Origin: Dulcicalothrix desertica PCC 7102
GTDB lineage: Bacteria; Cyanobacteriota; Cyanobacteriia; Cyanobacteriales; Nostocaceae
NCBI RefSeq assembly: GCF_003991905.1
Contig: NZ_RSCL01000018.1
Location: forward strand, 179,017-243,016
Direction: 5' to 3'
Length of the DNA stretch: 64,000 nucleotides
The notes below the pieces were generated by a model, which saw only the letters and a program-made list of their open reading frames with translations, was not told the origin of the DNA and ran no database searches. Below, one piece after another: positions 46,718-55,654 of the stretch (the stretch's first letter is position 1; each line of letters starts with the position of its first letter). The position numbers were made by a program, and so were the translations under genes.

Positions 46718-47263
46718 TTACGGACGAGGTGTATAGCGATACCAATTGTACCAACTTTTACCGCTACGAATCGCAAACCATAGTAGTAACAAAGCAATTA
46801 AACCCCCCTGCCAAGGGGCATTACAAGCAAAAACTACTAAGATGACACATAAGAAGTCTTGAATAAAAACTGCCCATGTGGGTAACCCTCGCAACCGAAA
46901 AAACCAACCCACTTGCACGAGTTTGAGAACTAATGCCAAGCTGGCACTAAATAACACTACTAACCACTGCGGAGTTTCTGTAACATTTGCACAAGCTAAC
47001 CCCATAATGGCGCCCACAATTGGACTAAATATCAGTTGAAGTACTTGCAGCACCCTTTGTCCTGTCAATCTTTTAGACGCGAGTACTTCTATAATCGATA
47101 AACTAGTCAAAGCACCAAATAAAAGTGGCGAAGAAATTCGCGATAAAACTGGGACTTGTGACCACAGACTATGACCCTGCAATAACCCCACGAACAGTAA
47201 AGGTAAGGCAGTTCTGATTCCTGCTGCCGCAGAAGCAGATAGTGCGGCTAGAACTTCAATCAT
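46718..47263 (-). CDS. DUF4126 family membrane protein
   Basis: The 181-residue protein has about four membrane segments and the DUF4126 pattern (SAAAGIRTALPLLFVG at 12-27, KRLTGQRVLQ). Unknown function; common in cyanobacteria. Convergent with hemH. Confidence 0.78.
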   Translation of the reverse strand: MIEVLAALSASAAAGIRTALPLLFVGLLQGHSLWSQVPVLSRISSPLLFGALTSLSIIEVLASKRLTGQRVLQVLQLIFSPIVGAIMGLACANVTETPQWLVVLFSASLALVLKLVQVGWFFRLRGLPTWAVFIQDFLCVILVVFACNAPWQGGLIALLLLWFAIRSGKSWYNWYRYTPRP

Positions 47264-47412
47264 AATCGCATCAGTTGCAATTTATTTAAATCGAGGGATT
47301 GATTTAAACTTACCCAAATTTGTCACAATTACACTCACACGAAATCAAAAATGTCAACTGTGAAACTTGGTAATTGAAACGGATGTTACATCTAGCCCTG
47401 AAAAATAGCATT

Positions 47413-47613
47413 TTATACTGCGTGATAAATCTCCCAATGCTTATCTCTGATGTGAATACAAGGGTGAGATTCAAAAATTTTTGCTCTATGAGAAAGATAC
47501 GAAACATCTTCTAGCACTGGCATAGTTTGCCAACAATTACGGCAGAACCAATAAATGTGTGAGGAGCGAATGTGACGCAGTAAGACGTGAGAACAGCAAG
47601 GACAGTAATTCAT
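47413..47613 (-). CDS. Small zinc-ribbon protein
   Basis: The 66-residue protein begins MNYCPCCSHVLLRH with C4, C6 and C7, and a second pair CRNC follows (about residues 24-27), giving a zinc ribbon-like pattern. Similar short proteins occur in cyanobacteria. Function unknown. Confidence 0.65.
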   Translation of the reverse strand: MNYCPCCSHVLLRHIRSSHIYWFCRNCWQTMPVLEDVSYLSHRAKIFESHPCIHIRDKHWEIYHAV

Positions 47614-47734
47614 AGTGTGGCACCCAGTGATAATCTAATTTCAACATATTTTCCAAATATGAGAAACTTGTGAAGAAGATTACTTTTCGTAACATATCGT
47701 AATATAACTAATTATTCATTAATAATAGGCGCCT

Positions 47735-47866
47735 GTGATTAATCATGTCTATTATGAATTAAAAGTCGATGCTCACAATTTCCTCAAATTGTATGAGCGC
47801 CAACAATTTGCCCTTCTTGACGCCGAAATTCTTCAGCTAGCACACTACGCAAAAATGAGGTACTGA
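47735..47866 (+). CDS. Short open frame, possible gene remnant
   Basis: A 43-residue frame starting with GTG (47735; the frame opens after a TAG at 47726) reads MINHVYYELKVDAHNF... with a protein-like composition and ends at a TGA. It has no Shine-Dalgarno sequence. It could be a remnant or a very small gene; uncertain. Confidence 0.3.
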   Translation: MINHVYYELKVDAHNFLKLYERQQFALLDAEILQLAHYAKMRY

Positions 47867-47906
47867 TGTTTTATAATAATACAAAAGTCACATTTACACG
47901 CATAAA

Positions 47907-48536
47907 ATGGTTAAAACAACTCAAGCAAGTGATTTATCATTGTATGAAGTAGAAGAAAAATTTAACTTAGTGCAGGTTAAAACGCTATCTTTTTTTCCAG
48001 AATGGCAACTCGATTTACCTGAGTTAAACGAATATGAAAAAGAATGTTTAGATAGAAGTCGCGATGACTTTTTATCATTAATGAAGTATCCTTTGCATGA
48101 AGAAGTTGTAAAGCTTTCAATTTTGGTGCCGTTATTATCGTTGGCAGGTCTGTTGCGCTTCCCTTTTTACCCGCAAGCAGAAGCAGATATAAAAATTGCT
48201 GTAGAAGATGGGGAAGAAATTATACGTGGTAAAATTGACATAAGAATTTTACTTAAACATCTGTGTGCAGTCGTCATTGAAGCAAAAAATAAGCAGTTTA
48301 GTGTTGATGTTGCCTTACCACAAGCATTAATTTATATGATGGCAACTGATTACAATAATGAAAAACCAATATTTGGTTTTGTTACGAATGGTAAACACTT
48401 TCAATTTATCAAGTTAATAAAGCAAGACACTCCTCAATATGCTTTATCAGACGAATTTACAATTGTGAATCAAGAAAATGGACTATACAGGGTATTACAA
48501 ATATTGAAACTTCTCAAACAATTAGTACAAGTTTAA
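47907..48536 (+). CDS. HsdR-N-like PD-(D/E)XK nuclease domain protein
   Basis: The 209-residue protein matches the N-terminal nuclease domain of type I restriction subunit R. Catalytic residues are D111 (GKIDIRI) and E125-x-K127 (VIEAKNKQ), followed by PQALIYMMATD. It lacks the helicase motor. Stand-alone copies are common in cyanobacteria with unknown targets. It lies five bases upstream of a DNA methyltransferase gene and is probably co-transcribed. Confidence 0.75.
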   Translation: MVKTTQASDLSLYEVEEKFNLVQVKTLSFFPEWQLDLPELNEYEKECLDRSRDDFLSLMKYPLHEEVVKLSILVPLLSLAGLLRFPFYPQAEADIKIAVEDGEEIIRGKIDIRILLKHLCAVVIEAKNKQFSVDVALPQALIYMMATDYNNEKPIFGFVTNGKHFQFIKLIKQDTPQYALSDEFTIVNQENGLYRVLQILKLLKQLVQV

Positions 48537-48540
48537 TGAC

Positions 48541-49791
48541 ATGGTTACAACTCTTATAAACACCTCTTCAACGTTTGCTGATAATATGAAATTACCAGTT
48601 CACCGTTGGTTTAGATATAGTGCAGGATTTTCGGCAATGTGGGTTGAGAATTTAGTTTCTCAATCTCTTCAGCAAGGATATGTTACAGTATTAGACCCAT
48701 TTGCTGGTTCTGGAACAACGTTACTCGCATGTGAAAAACTAGGAGTAGAATGTTATGGTGTAGAAGCTCATTCTTTTATCGCACGTGTCGCAAAGGCAAA
48801 GTTATTATATAAAACGGATGTAGAGAGTTATAAAGAACATATACAAAAAATTATAAAGATAGTTGATAATATACAAGGCAGTGTGGAAGGTTATCCAAAA
48901 TTAATCTGTGAATGTTTTAAAGATTCTTCATTAGAAGGTTTAGATAAATTACGAAAAGCCTGTTTAGAGTTAGCAGATAATTCTCCTCAATCAGAGTTAG
49001 CTTGGTTAACGCTTGTAGCTATCCTTCGGCATGTTTCTCATGTTGGTACTGCTCCTTGGCAATATGTTTTACCTAGTAAAAATAAGCAATGTTACTTAGA
49101 ACCAATCGTAGCATTTAAATTGATGGCAGAAACTATTGCTTCTGACATGACTATTACCAGAAATGCAACATCTGTAACAGCACAAATGATTCAGTCAGAC
49201 GCGCGCTACTGTCAAGAATTGCCTGATAATAAATTTAATTTAGTCATTACTTCACCACCCTATGCAAATAATTATGATTATGCAGATGCAACAAGACTAG
49301 AGATGTGCTTTTTACAAGAAATTTCCGGTTGGGGTGATTTACAAGCTACTGTACGGCAATATTTAATTCGTTCATGTTCACAACATGTAACATCAAAAAA
49401 TGTTAACTTAGATGAAGTAACTTCGGCGCCGGAATTAAAAGTAATTCAAGGAGCAATTACAGAAATATGTTATAAACTATCTCAAGAAAGATTATTACAT
49501 GGCGGCAAAAAGAATTATCATTTAATGATTGCTTGCTATTTTTTAGATATGGCTAAAGTTTGGATAGCATTGCGTAGAGTTTGTCAATCACCTGCAAAGG
49601 TTTGTTTCGTAATTGGAGACTCGGCGCCTTATGGTATTTACGTTCCAGTTATCGAGTGGTTAGGGTTACTAGCGCTGTCAGGAGGGTTTAAAAGCTTTAA
49701 ATTTGAAAAAATTCGCGACCGTAACGTTAAATGGAAAAATCGTAAACATCAAGTTCCTCTTTGTGAGGGTTATTTGTGGGTTAATGGTTGA
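48541..49791 (+). CDS. DNA methyltransferase (SPPY type)
   Basis: The 416-residue protein has motif I LDPFAGSGTTLL (51-62) and motif IV TSPPYAN (237-243). SPPY is typical of N4-cytosine and some N6-adenine DNA methyltransferases. The 180-residue stretch between motifs may hold target recognition. The target cannot be predicted. The gene lies between two nuclease-like genes, so it is a probable component of a restriction-modification system. It contains two GGCGCC sites near its 3' end. Confidence 0.8.
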   Translation: MVTTLINTSSTFADNMKLPVHRWFRYSAGFSAMWVENLVSQSLQQGYVTVLDPFAGSGTTLLACEKLGVECYGVEAHSFIARVAKAKLLYKTDVESYKEHIQKIIKIVDNIQGSVEGYPKLICECFKDSSLEGLDKLRKACLELADNSPQSELAWLTLVAILRHVSHVGTAPWQYVLPSKNKQCYLEPIVAFKLMAETIASDMTITRNATSVTAQMIQSDARYCQELPDNKFNLVITSPPYANNYDYADATRLEMCFLQEISGWGDLQATVRQYLIRSCSQHVTSKNVNLDEVTSAPELKVIQGAITEICYKLSQERLLHGGKKNYHLMIACYFLDMAKVWIALRRVCQSPAKVCFVIGDSAPYGIYVPVIEWLGLLALSGGFKSFKFEKIRDRNVKWKNRKHQVPLCEGYLWVNG

Positions 49792-49803
49792 TTATAAACT
49801 AAT

Positions 49804-50511
49804 ATGGCAGAATCTTACTCTCATAAATGGGGACAAATTATTGGGAATCTTATTCAAGAGTTTATTCGCGAAACACTTCAGGGAGTTGCGGATGAACACG
49901 GTTTTTATTTAGATTACCAGAAAAAACGCAAAGCTCGAACTAGTAAAAAGGTGTCTTGGCAAGATAGGTATGGTAATTTTCATGACCTCGACTATGTGTT
50001 AGAAAGAGGTGGAAATGAAGATACTCGTGGACTTCCCGTAGCTTTTATTGAAACAGCATGGCGCCGTTATACTAAGCATTCTCGAAATAAAGCACAAGAA
50101 ATTGAAGGTGCGTTAATCCCTTTATCGGAAACTTACAGTAATCTCAATCCTTTTTTAGGTGTTATTTTAGCAGGAGTTTTTACAAAAGGCGCCCTTGAAC
50201 AGTTGGAATCAAAAGGTTTTAAAATTCTTTATTTAAAATATGAACATATTATTCAAGCATTTACATCTGTTAGTATCAACGCTTCTTTTAACGAAAGTAC
50301 TGCGGAGACAGAATTTCAAGATAAAATTAATCGTTGGAATAATTTATCTGCTGAGGATATAGCTAGTGTGAAAGCTCAATTACTCAGCTTAGAGAAGACT
50401 AGTATAGATATTTTCGTGAATGATATAAATAAATCATTTAGTAGACAAATTCAAAGTGTAAGTATTATAGTTTTACATGGATTAATGGCTCTTCCGTACT
50501 TAGCGTGCTAA
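49804..50511 (+). CDS. PD-(D/E)XK-type restriction endonuclease, C-terminus disrupted by a MITE
   Basis: The 235-residue protein has a PD-(D/E)XK-like core: D61/D63 (NFHDLDYVLERGG) and E83 in FIETAWRR, then YTKHSRNKAQE. It pairs with the methyltransferase directly upstream (12 bp). The last residues ALPYLAC and the stop are encoded by the left terminal inverted repeat of the MITE at 50486-50681, so the native C-terminus is lost. Whether the enzyme is still active is unclear. Confidence 0.65.
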   Translation: MAESYSHKWGQIIGNLIQEFIRETLQGVADEHGFYLDYQKKRKARTSKKVSWQDRYGNFHDLDYVLERGGNEDTRGLPVAFIETAWRRYTKHSRNKAQEIEGALIPLSETYSNLNPFLGVILAGVFTKGALEQLESKGFKILYLKYEHIIQAFTSVSINASFNESTAETEFQDKINRWNNLSAEDIASVKAQLLSLEKTSIDIFVNDINKSFSRQIQSVSIIVLHGLMALPYLAC

Positions 50512-50681
50512 ATCTGTTGGTAAATTAGCTTGGAATCATTGCTATGCTTATCTTACAGCCATTATTGCTTTTATAAAAATCAAATTACTGAAATTTCAAC
50601 TATAAGTACCTGTAAGCCTTGATTCTAAAAGAAAATTATCTATTTTAATTAAAATTTAGCACGCTATGTACGGAAGAACCA
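50486..50681. mobile_element. MITE-like element with 28-bp terminal inverted repeats
   Basis: TGGCTCTTCCGTACTTAGCG at 50486 and the reverse complement TGGTTCTTCCGTACATAGCG read inward from 50681 form terminal inverted repeats of 28 bp with 26 matches. The element is 196 bp with no coding capacity, the typical size of a non-autonomous MITE. It splits the C-terminus of the nuclease gene and the N-terminal Rpn remnant. No clear target-site duplication is seen. Transposase source unknown. Confidence 0.8.
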
Positions 50682-50974
50682 CATTCTCTCGGCAAAATCG
50701 TCGTCAACTACAGCTTGGACTTCTACATGAATTAAAAGCCAGGAATATTACCTTTAATATCCCAAACTTTAACTAGTTTATCTGCGTAAAGTCTTCCTGT
50801 TTCAGCACGAACTATTTTTTGGAATTCTTTATCTAAAAATTCGTGGGGGCGTGTCCAGCCAATTGTTTTAGCTGTGTTTGGGAAGAAAAACTGTATTTCC
50901 TGTGGAAAGTATGGTTCTAATACTTCCTTCCAAGGTGAGTCATTGTCGGCGCGTTCGCGCTTCTTACGTGGCAT
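50664..50974 (-). pseudogene. Rpn-family nuclease N-terminal remnant, frameshifted
   Basis: The minus-strand frame starts MPRKKRERADNDSPWK and reads through FLDKEFQKI and YADKLVKVWDIKG. A one-base frameshift follows, after which the homology continues in another frame as WLLIHVEVQ and FAERMWFFRT, stopping in the MITE repeat. The E-V-Q catalytic residues are therefore out of frame. This is an N-terminal half complementary in type to the C-terminal remnant at 11876-12331. Confidence 0.75.
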
Positions 50975-51159
50975 ACTGGTGATGCAGTAGATGGTATACT
51001 TTTTATTTTATAGTTATATAGTTGATAATCGTTATTATTGTGGACAGATTTTAATTTGTCTAATATTTAATGACAGTGGGTTAATTGTGTGCTTTCTTTT
51101 TTTGGACAAAGCTTCACAGGAGAAAACATTTTATCTGATTGAATTAAATGTATTAAGAT

Positions 51160-51220
51160 GGTGCGTAACTGCATTGACATTTTTCGTTTTGTTTATGGTT
51201 TGTTGATGCAGTTACGCACC
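51160..51220. repeat. GGTGCGT palindromic element, copy B
   Basis: GGTGCGTAACTGCAT at 51160-51174 and ATGCAGTTACGCACC at 51206-51220 form a perfect 15-bp inverted repeat with a 31-base loop. See copy A at 3200-3258. Confidence 0.9.
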
Positions 51221-51235
51221 CTACTTGTAATAATT

Positions 51236-54058
51236 GTGACTGAAAAGCCTACTGATTACGCTGCTATTCTCCGTGCGGCTAACCAAGAAATTAATGAACC
51301 TCCTGAGTGGTTGGCACCTTCTAAGTTTGTCTATTCTCCTGAGTATGGTGTGGGAGAGGTGATGGCTGTTTTGGGTAGGCGTTTAATTGTTAAGTTTTTT
51401 GAAGAGGTTAATCCGACTCAGTTTGATAATTGGGAAGATGTTGTTGAGAAGGGGTTGATTAAGGAAAGCGGCGCCCAGTTAGGAGGTAATTTAGATAATT
51501 CTGATATTGGTGGTGATGTTGCGGCGATTGGTGAGGAGATTGATAAAATTCCTAATGTTGCTTTTCAATCTGTTGCGCGTGATTTTGCCACGACTATTAC
51601 TAGGGTTAATATTCAATCTGGTGTTGGTGGTAGTATTCACCCGATACCTGAAGATTTACCGTCTAATTTACATTTGGGTTTGCAGAATATTTGTGTGAAT
51701 ACGGTTTATTCGCATCAGTTGGAGGCTTTGGCGAAGCTACGGGCGGGTTATGATTTGACTATTACTACTCCGACTGCTTCGGGTAAGACGCTTTGTTATA
51801 ATTTACCGATTATTGAATCTTGTATTAAGCAACCTGATACTAGGGCATTATATATTTTTCCACTCAAGGCTTTGGCACTTGACCAGATGCGGAAGCTACA
51901 AATGTTGGTGAAGGCTATTCCAAATCATCGTATTAAAATTGCTTTGATGACGGGGGATACTCCTAGGGATGAAAGACAGCAGTTGTTTATTCCTCATCCT
52001 CCAAATGTTTTGGCGGTGAGTCCCGATTTACTTCATCATTATCTATATAATATACGGCGCCCACAAGAGGGTGAAGGTTGGCGCCTGTTTTTGAGACAGT
52101 TACGATATGTGGTTATTGATGAGTCGCATACTTATATTGGTGCTTTCGGCGCCCATTTTGCTAATTTGATGCGAAGATTACGGTTAGCTGTCGATGCTGT
52201 TGGTGGTAATTCACATAAGTTACAGTTCATTTGTTCGAGTGCAACAATTGGTAATCCTCAAGAAATGGCGCTGAGATTTAGCGGTAGGACACAACAACCT
52301 AATAGGTCACATTTAATTAGAGAAAGTGGTGCTGATAGTGCGGGACGTACTTTATTATGTCTTGAACCAAGTAGTGCTGCGAATATTGAAGCTAGTAAAA
52401 TGATTATTTCCTGGTTACAGCACAACTTGAGCGGGATTGTTTTTTGTAATTCCCGTGCTGCTGTCAAAGGTTTATTAGGATTAATTCAACGGGAAACTCA
52501 ACGTACCGGATGCGGACATTTAGCGAACCAGGTTGCTTTATTTTATAGCTCGTTGATTGGAGAAAGGCGGCGGGAAATTATTTCTAAGTTACAGTCGGGG
52601 CAAATAAAAGTCATTATTTCTACATCTAGTTTGGAAGCTGGTATTGATTTACCTGAACTTGATTGTTGTTTAATCCGTGGTTTCCCTGGTAGTTTGATGT
52701 CATTTTGGCAACGAGTAGGAAGGGCAGGACGCAAGCAGCATGGACTAGTAGTATATTTACCTTTGGCACAAAATCCAATTGATGTATATTATGCTAAAAA
52801 TCCTCAGCAGCTTTTATCGGGAGACGTTGAGTGCAGCGCGTTTAATCCTGATTATCCAACTATATTGGGTAAGCATTTGGAATGTGGTTGTATAGAAAGC
52901 GCTTTAGCGTTGAGAGAAATTAATCACCGCTTTGGACATGTTGCTGGTACGATAGCAGATTCGTTACTCCAGCAAAATAAACTTTACTTGAGTAATGGGG
53001 GTAAATTGTGGGGTCGCGGTTATCCACACAAAGAGGTAAATTTAAGAAGCGCTGCAAATACTTCGATTAATTTGATTGATAAACATTCAGGGGATATTCT
53101 TGAAAAAATGTCTCTTGAAGTTGCATATCGTGAAGTATTTCCCCAAGCAATTTATTTTCTCCAAGATGAAAATGGTGATATTATCGCTTATCGTAGCGAA
53201 AGTTTGAATGTAGAGAAAGGTGAAGCGCAGCTTGCATATCTAGGTAAAGAAACAACTTTATATACAGAAGCAGAATCTGAATTAGATATAGTACCTTTAT
53301 CTACACTCGCACAGCCTAAAATTATTAATACCAATATTGATGATGGTAGAATTAGATTAACGCTTGCTTGGGGAGAAATTACCACCAGCGTTACAGGATA
53401 CCGTTTAATGAAACGTATATATGGTAAAACCTGTAAAAATCAACAATGTGCAAACTTTAAAAAATCTCTTGAAGGAAACTCTTGCCCTAAATGTCGGCGC
53501 CAAATTTATGCAGCAGAAGTTATAACGTTGCAAGATGAAATTGTATTTGAAACACCATTAGTCACCAAATATCAGGCGCCATGTGTATTAATAGACTTGA
53601 ACGAAGGAGTTAAAAAAGCACTTCGTGAACAAGTTTCTAGATTAAAACAAGAAATAATCCAAAAATACGGGAATAGTATTCCAGAAATATATCAACCACT
53701 ATGGACAGGCGCCTCTGATTTTATCACACTTCATAGTTTGCAACATCAAATTATTAAAGCCGTTCCATTGGTAGTATTATCATCGAGCTTAGATGTAGAT
53801 GGTATAGTTGTAGAAAAAGAAGGCAGAACATACAACTACTTTTATGATACATGCGAAGGAGGAAACGGCGCCGCAGAAGCAATATTTCACGACCTAAGTA
53901 AATTTGCCGCAAAAGCATACGCACTAGCATCTGGATGTGACTGCGAAACTGGATGTCCCAGATGCTTACACTCATCAGGATGTCCCCAACATAACGAACC
54001 TTTAAATAAAGACCTCGGTTTATATTTATTAGATGCAATATTTAATGGCAACGGATGA
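51236..54058 (+). CDS. DEAD/DEAH helicase with C-terminal DUF1998 zinc region
   Basis: The protein (about 940 residues) is a superfamily 2 helicase of the YprA/MrfA type. Motifs: TPTASGKT (Walker A), YVVIDESHTY (DEAH-like) and SATIG; the C-terminal domain has IISTSSLEAGIDLPELD and QRVGRAGRK. A zinc-binding MZB/DUF1998-like end has CDCETGCPRCLHSSGC. MrfA acts in mitomycin C repair in Bacillus; DUF1998 helicases are also in DISARM defence. An in-frame ATG at 51158 overlaps the palindrome 51160-51220, so I choose GTG 51236 (TEKPTDYA). The C-terminal NGNG is encoded by repeat copy 4. Confidence 0.8.
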   Translation: MTEKPTDYAAILRAANQEINEPPEWLAPSKFVYSPEYGVGEVMAVLGRRLIVKFFEEVNPTQFDNWEDVVEKGLIKESGAQLGGNLDNSDIGGDVAAIGEEIDKIPNVAFQSVARDFATTITRVNIQSGVGGSIHPIPEDLPSNLHLGLQNICVNTVYSHQLEALAKLRAGYDLTITTPTASGKTLCYNLPIIESCIKQPDTRALYIFPLKALALDQMRKLQMLVKAIPNHRIKIALMTGDTPRDERQQLFIPHPPNVLAVSPDLLHHYLYNIRRPQEGEGWRLFLRQLRYVVIDESHTYIGAFGAHFANLMRRLRLAVDAVGGNSHKLQFICSSATIGNPQEMALRFSGRTQQPNRSHLIRESGADSAGRTLLCLEPSSAANIEASKMIISWLQHNLSGIVFCNSRAAVKGLLGLIQRETQRTGCGHLANQVALFYSSLIGERRREIISKLQSGQIKVIISTSSLEAGIDLPELDCCLIRGFPGSLMSFWQRVGRAGRKQHGLVVYLPLAQNPIDVYYAKNPQQLLSGDVECSAFNPDYPTILGKHLECGCIESALALREINHRFGHVAGTIADSLLQQNKLYLSNGGKLWGRGYPHKEVNLRSAANTSINLIDKHSGDILEKMSLEVAYREVFPQAIYFLQDENGDIIAYRSESLNVEKGEAQLAYLGKETTLYTEAESELDIVPLSTLAQPKIINTNIDDGRIRLTLAWGEITTSVTGYRLMKRIYGKTCKNQQCANFKKSLEGNSCPKCRRQIYAAEVITLQDEIVFETPLVTKYQAPCVLIDLNEGVKKALREQVSRLKQEIIQKYGNSIPEIYQPLWTGASDFITLHSLQHQIIKAVPLVVLSSSLDVDGIVVEKEGRTYNYFYDTCEGGNGAAEAIFHDLSKFAAKAYALASGCDCETGCPRCLHSSGCPQHNEPLNKDLGLYLLDAIFNGNG

Positions 54059-54147
54059 TGAACAGATTTAGCGGATAGTTGATTTTAAATAACTATACCT
54101 TATTTTTAACAAATTTCTTATCCGTTGCATCCGTTGCATCCGTTGCA
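54047..54147. repeat. 9-mer repeat hairpin (AACGGATGT family), copy 4
   Basis: Left arm GGCAACGGATGATGAACAGA with AGCGGAT is followed, after an A+T-rich loop, by right arm ATCCGTTGCATCCGTTGCAT. The left arm encodes the helicase C-terminus and stop. It separates the helicase from the convergent xisI remnant. Confidence 0.85.
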
Positions 54148-54152
54148 AATAT

Positions 54153-54487
54153 TTAGTCAACAGCATAGCCAGTAAACTGACGCTTGAAAGGTGAGTAAAA
54201 CCCGATAACAATATCAGAAGGAGGTACACCCAACTCAACTAATCTTTGAGGAACAATATCTTCTGTACCATTATATTGAATCCATATTTTTTCATTTTCA
54301 ATATCAAAATGCATTACTGGACCAAATACTCGCTTATTACCTTGCCAACCGACATAAGCTAATTGATAATGGTCGTTTTCATTATCAAAAATTATTGTGA
54401 CTTGACGTTATCACGATTAAAACTAATCTCAGCGTGTTCTGTCAAAACTTGTTTTATAACTTGTCGATAGTGTTCTAACTTATCCAT
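54153..54487 (-). pseudogene. xisI: xisI, frameshifted
   Basis: XisI family (fdxN-element excision control). The start MDKLEHYRQVIKQVL (ATG 54487) and the rest, IIFDNENDHYQLAYVGW and YNGTEDIVPQRLVELGVPP, are in different frames, joined across a one-base shift near codon 28. The ATG overlaps the xisH stop, as in intact xisHI pairs. The pair sits next to the helicase gene, convergent with it. Confidence 0.8.
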
Positions 54488-54891
54488 TGTATAATCTCCT
54501 CTTTTATCAGTTCATAAACTATTAACTTAACTTGATGACGTTGTACTGCAATTTGAACAAAAGGAAGCTGAAAAAAATCTTTATATGTTTCATCTGGAAC
54601 AGCTAAATAAACTATTCGGTCAGGTTGATTGAATTCTAATGCTTGACAATAATTAAGATATTGACCCAGTGCCGCATGAAACTCGCTAATATCTGAACCT
54701 GAAATAAAACTTTTTATTTAAACCGCTATTTTATCATTATCGCGTTCAGCAGCAATTGCATTATCTGCTGCTAAATCTATCTGTACTTTAATTGTTTCAC
54801 TAATGGGAATTGTTAATGGGTCACTAGTGATTTTCCAACCATCCTTAATTAAAGCATTCTTGACTTGTTGATAAAAAGCGTCTCTAGCCAT
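54475..54891 (-). pseudogene. xisH: xisH, nonsense mutation at the catalytic Glu codon
   Basis: XisH family, a PD-(D/E)XK-like partner of XisI. ATG 54891 starts MARDAFYQQVKNALIKDGWK. After DNDKIAV the codon is TAA (54718-54720) where the family has GAA for Glu in VEIKSF; the frame then continues as IKSFISGSD, FHAALGQYLNYCQAL and so on. The stop thus falls at the likely catalytic ExK Glu. One G-to-T change in GAA would explain it. Confidence 0.8.
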
Positions 54892-54971
54892 ATCTGTTAA
54901 ATTACCATATGAACAGGATATTAGATTATTTGATAAGTATAAATTTTTACATTCAGCTTTACACCTTGTAA

Positions 54972-55376
54972 CTACTTAATACCATATTCTAATATATTTG
55001 CTAATCCTACGATAAATAAAGCAATCGCAGATAAAATTAAGCAGATGCGACGTTTGGGATGCGAAGAGATAGCTAAAAAAGTACCACTTGCCAACCCAGC
55101 AAACCCAAAACCTGCAATTGTCATCATAAAAATTAAGAAAAATCCGATGTTATCTGGTGGTTTGGGGAGGTTAAATATATTTTCTACAATTTCCCAAATT
55201 ATTAATAGCAACCAACAGAAAGCTGCTCCAATCAGGTCTCCTAGTAAAATAATGACAGGCGCCACCAATAATTTAGGTAAAGCCACGCTACTACTCATAA
55301 ATCCAATGCCAATCAATCCCCCAGTGTAGAAACTCAAAAAGCTGTTATATAGCCAAAATATCAGAACTGGCGCCAT
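54972..55376 (-). CDS. Small multi-pass membrane protein of unknown function
   Basis: The 134-residue protein has about four hydrophobic segments (1-25, 32-60, 80-100, 110-130). No family recognised. It is on the minus strand upstream of the xisH remnant. Two GGCGCC sites lie in it. Confidence 0.55.
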   Translation of the reverse strand: MAPVLIFWLYNSFLSFYTGGLIGIGFMSSSVALPKLLVAPVIILLGDLIGAAFCWLLLIIWEIVENIFNLPKPPDNIGFFLIFMMTIAGFGFAGLASGTFLAISSHPKRRICLILSAIALFIVGLANILEYGIK

Positions 55377-55495
55377 AGATAGTATAAATAGTTAAAATCG
55401 GTAAAATCTAATTACGCCTAATTTAGCTTAAATTCCGGAATTGCCTCTTCTCTGTGGTCTCTGTGTCTACATGGTAGTAATAAACACTGATAATA

Positions 55496-55514
55496 CACAG
55501 GCAGGATGCCTGTG
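55496..55514. repeat. CACAGGCA hairpin
   Basis: CACAGGCA and TGCCTGTG flank a GGA loop, followed by CCACAAG. Same family as 41787-41805. Minus-strand frames through this stretch are not credited. Confidence 0.75.
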
Positions 55515-55654
55515 CCACAAGCCACAAGATGTTTTGGAAAAAAGTGCATAAGCTTAATCCTGCCAGAAATAGAGCATTAACAGGCGCCCACAAGGGTGTC
55601 AAAGTACAAATTGCAATTCTTAGAAGGAGGTGAAACAATTGATAATGATTAGCG

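Noticed and set aside
50486..54058. DISARM-type defence system
   Set aside because: Only a DUF1998 helicase and a methyltransferase are present; the PLD nuclease and DrmB are missing.
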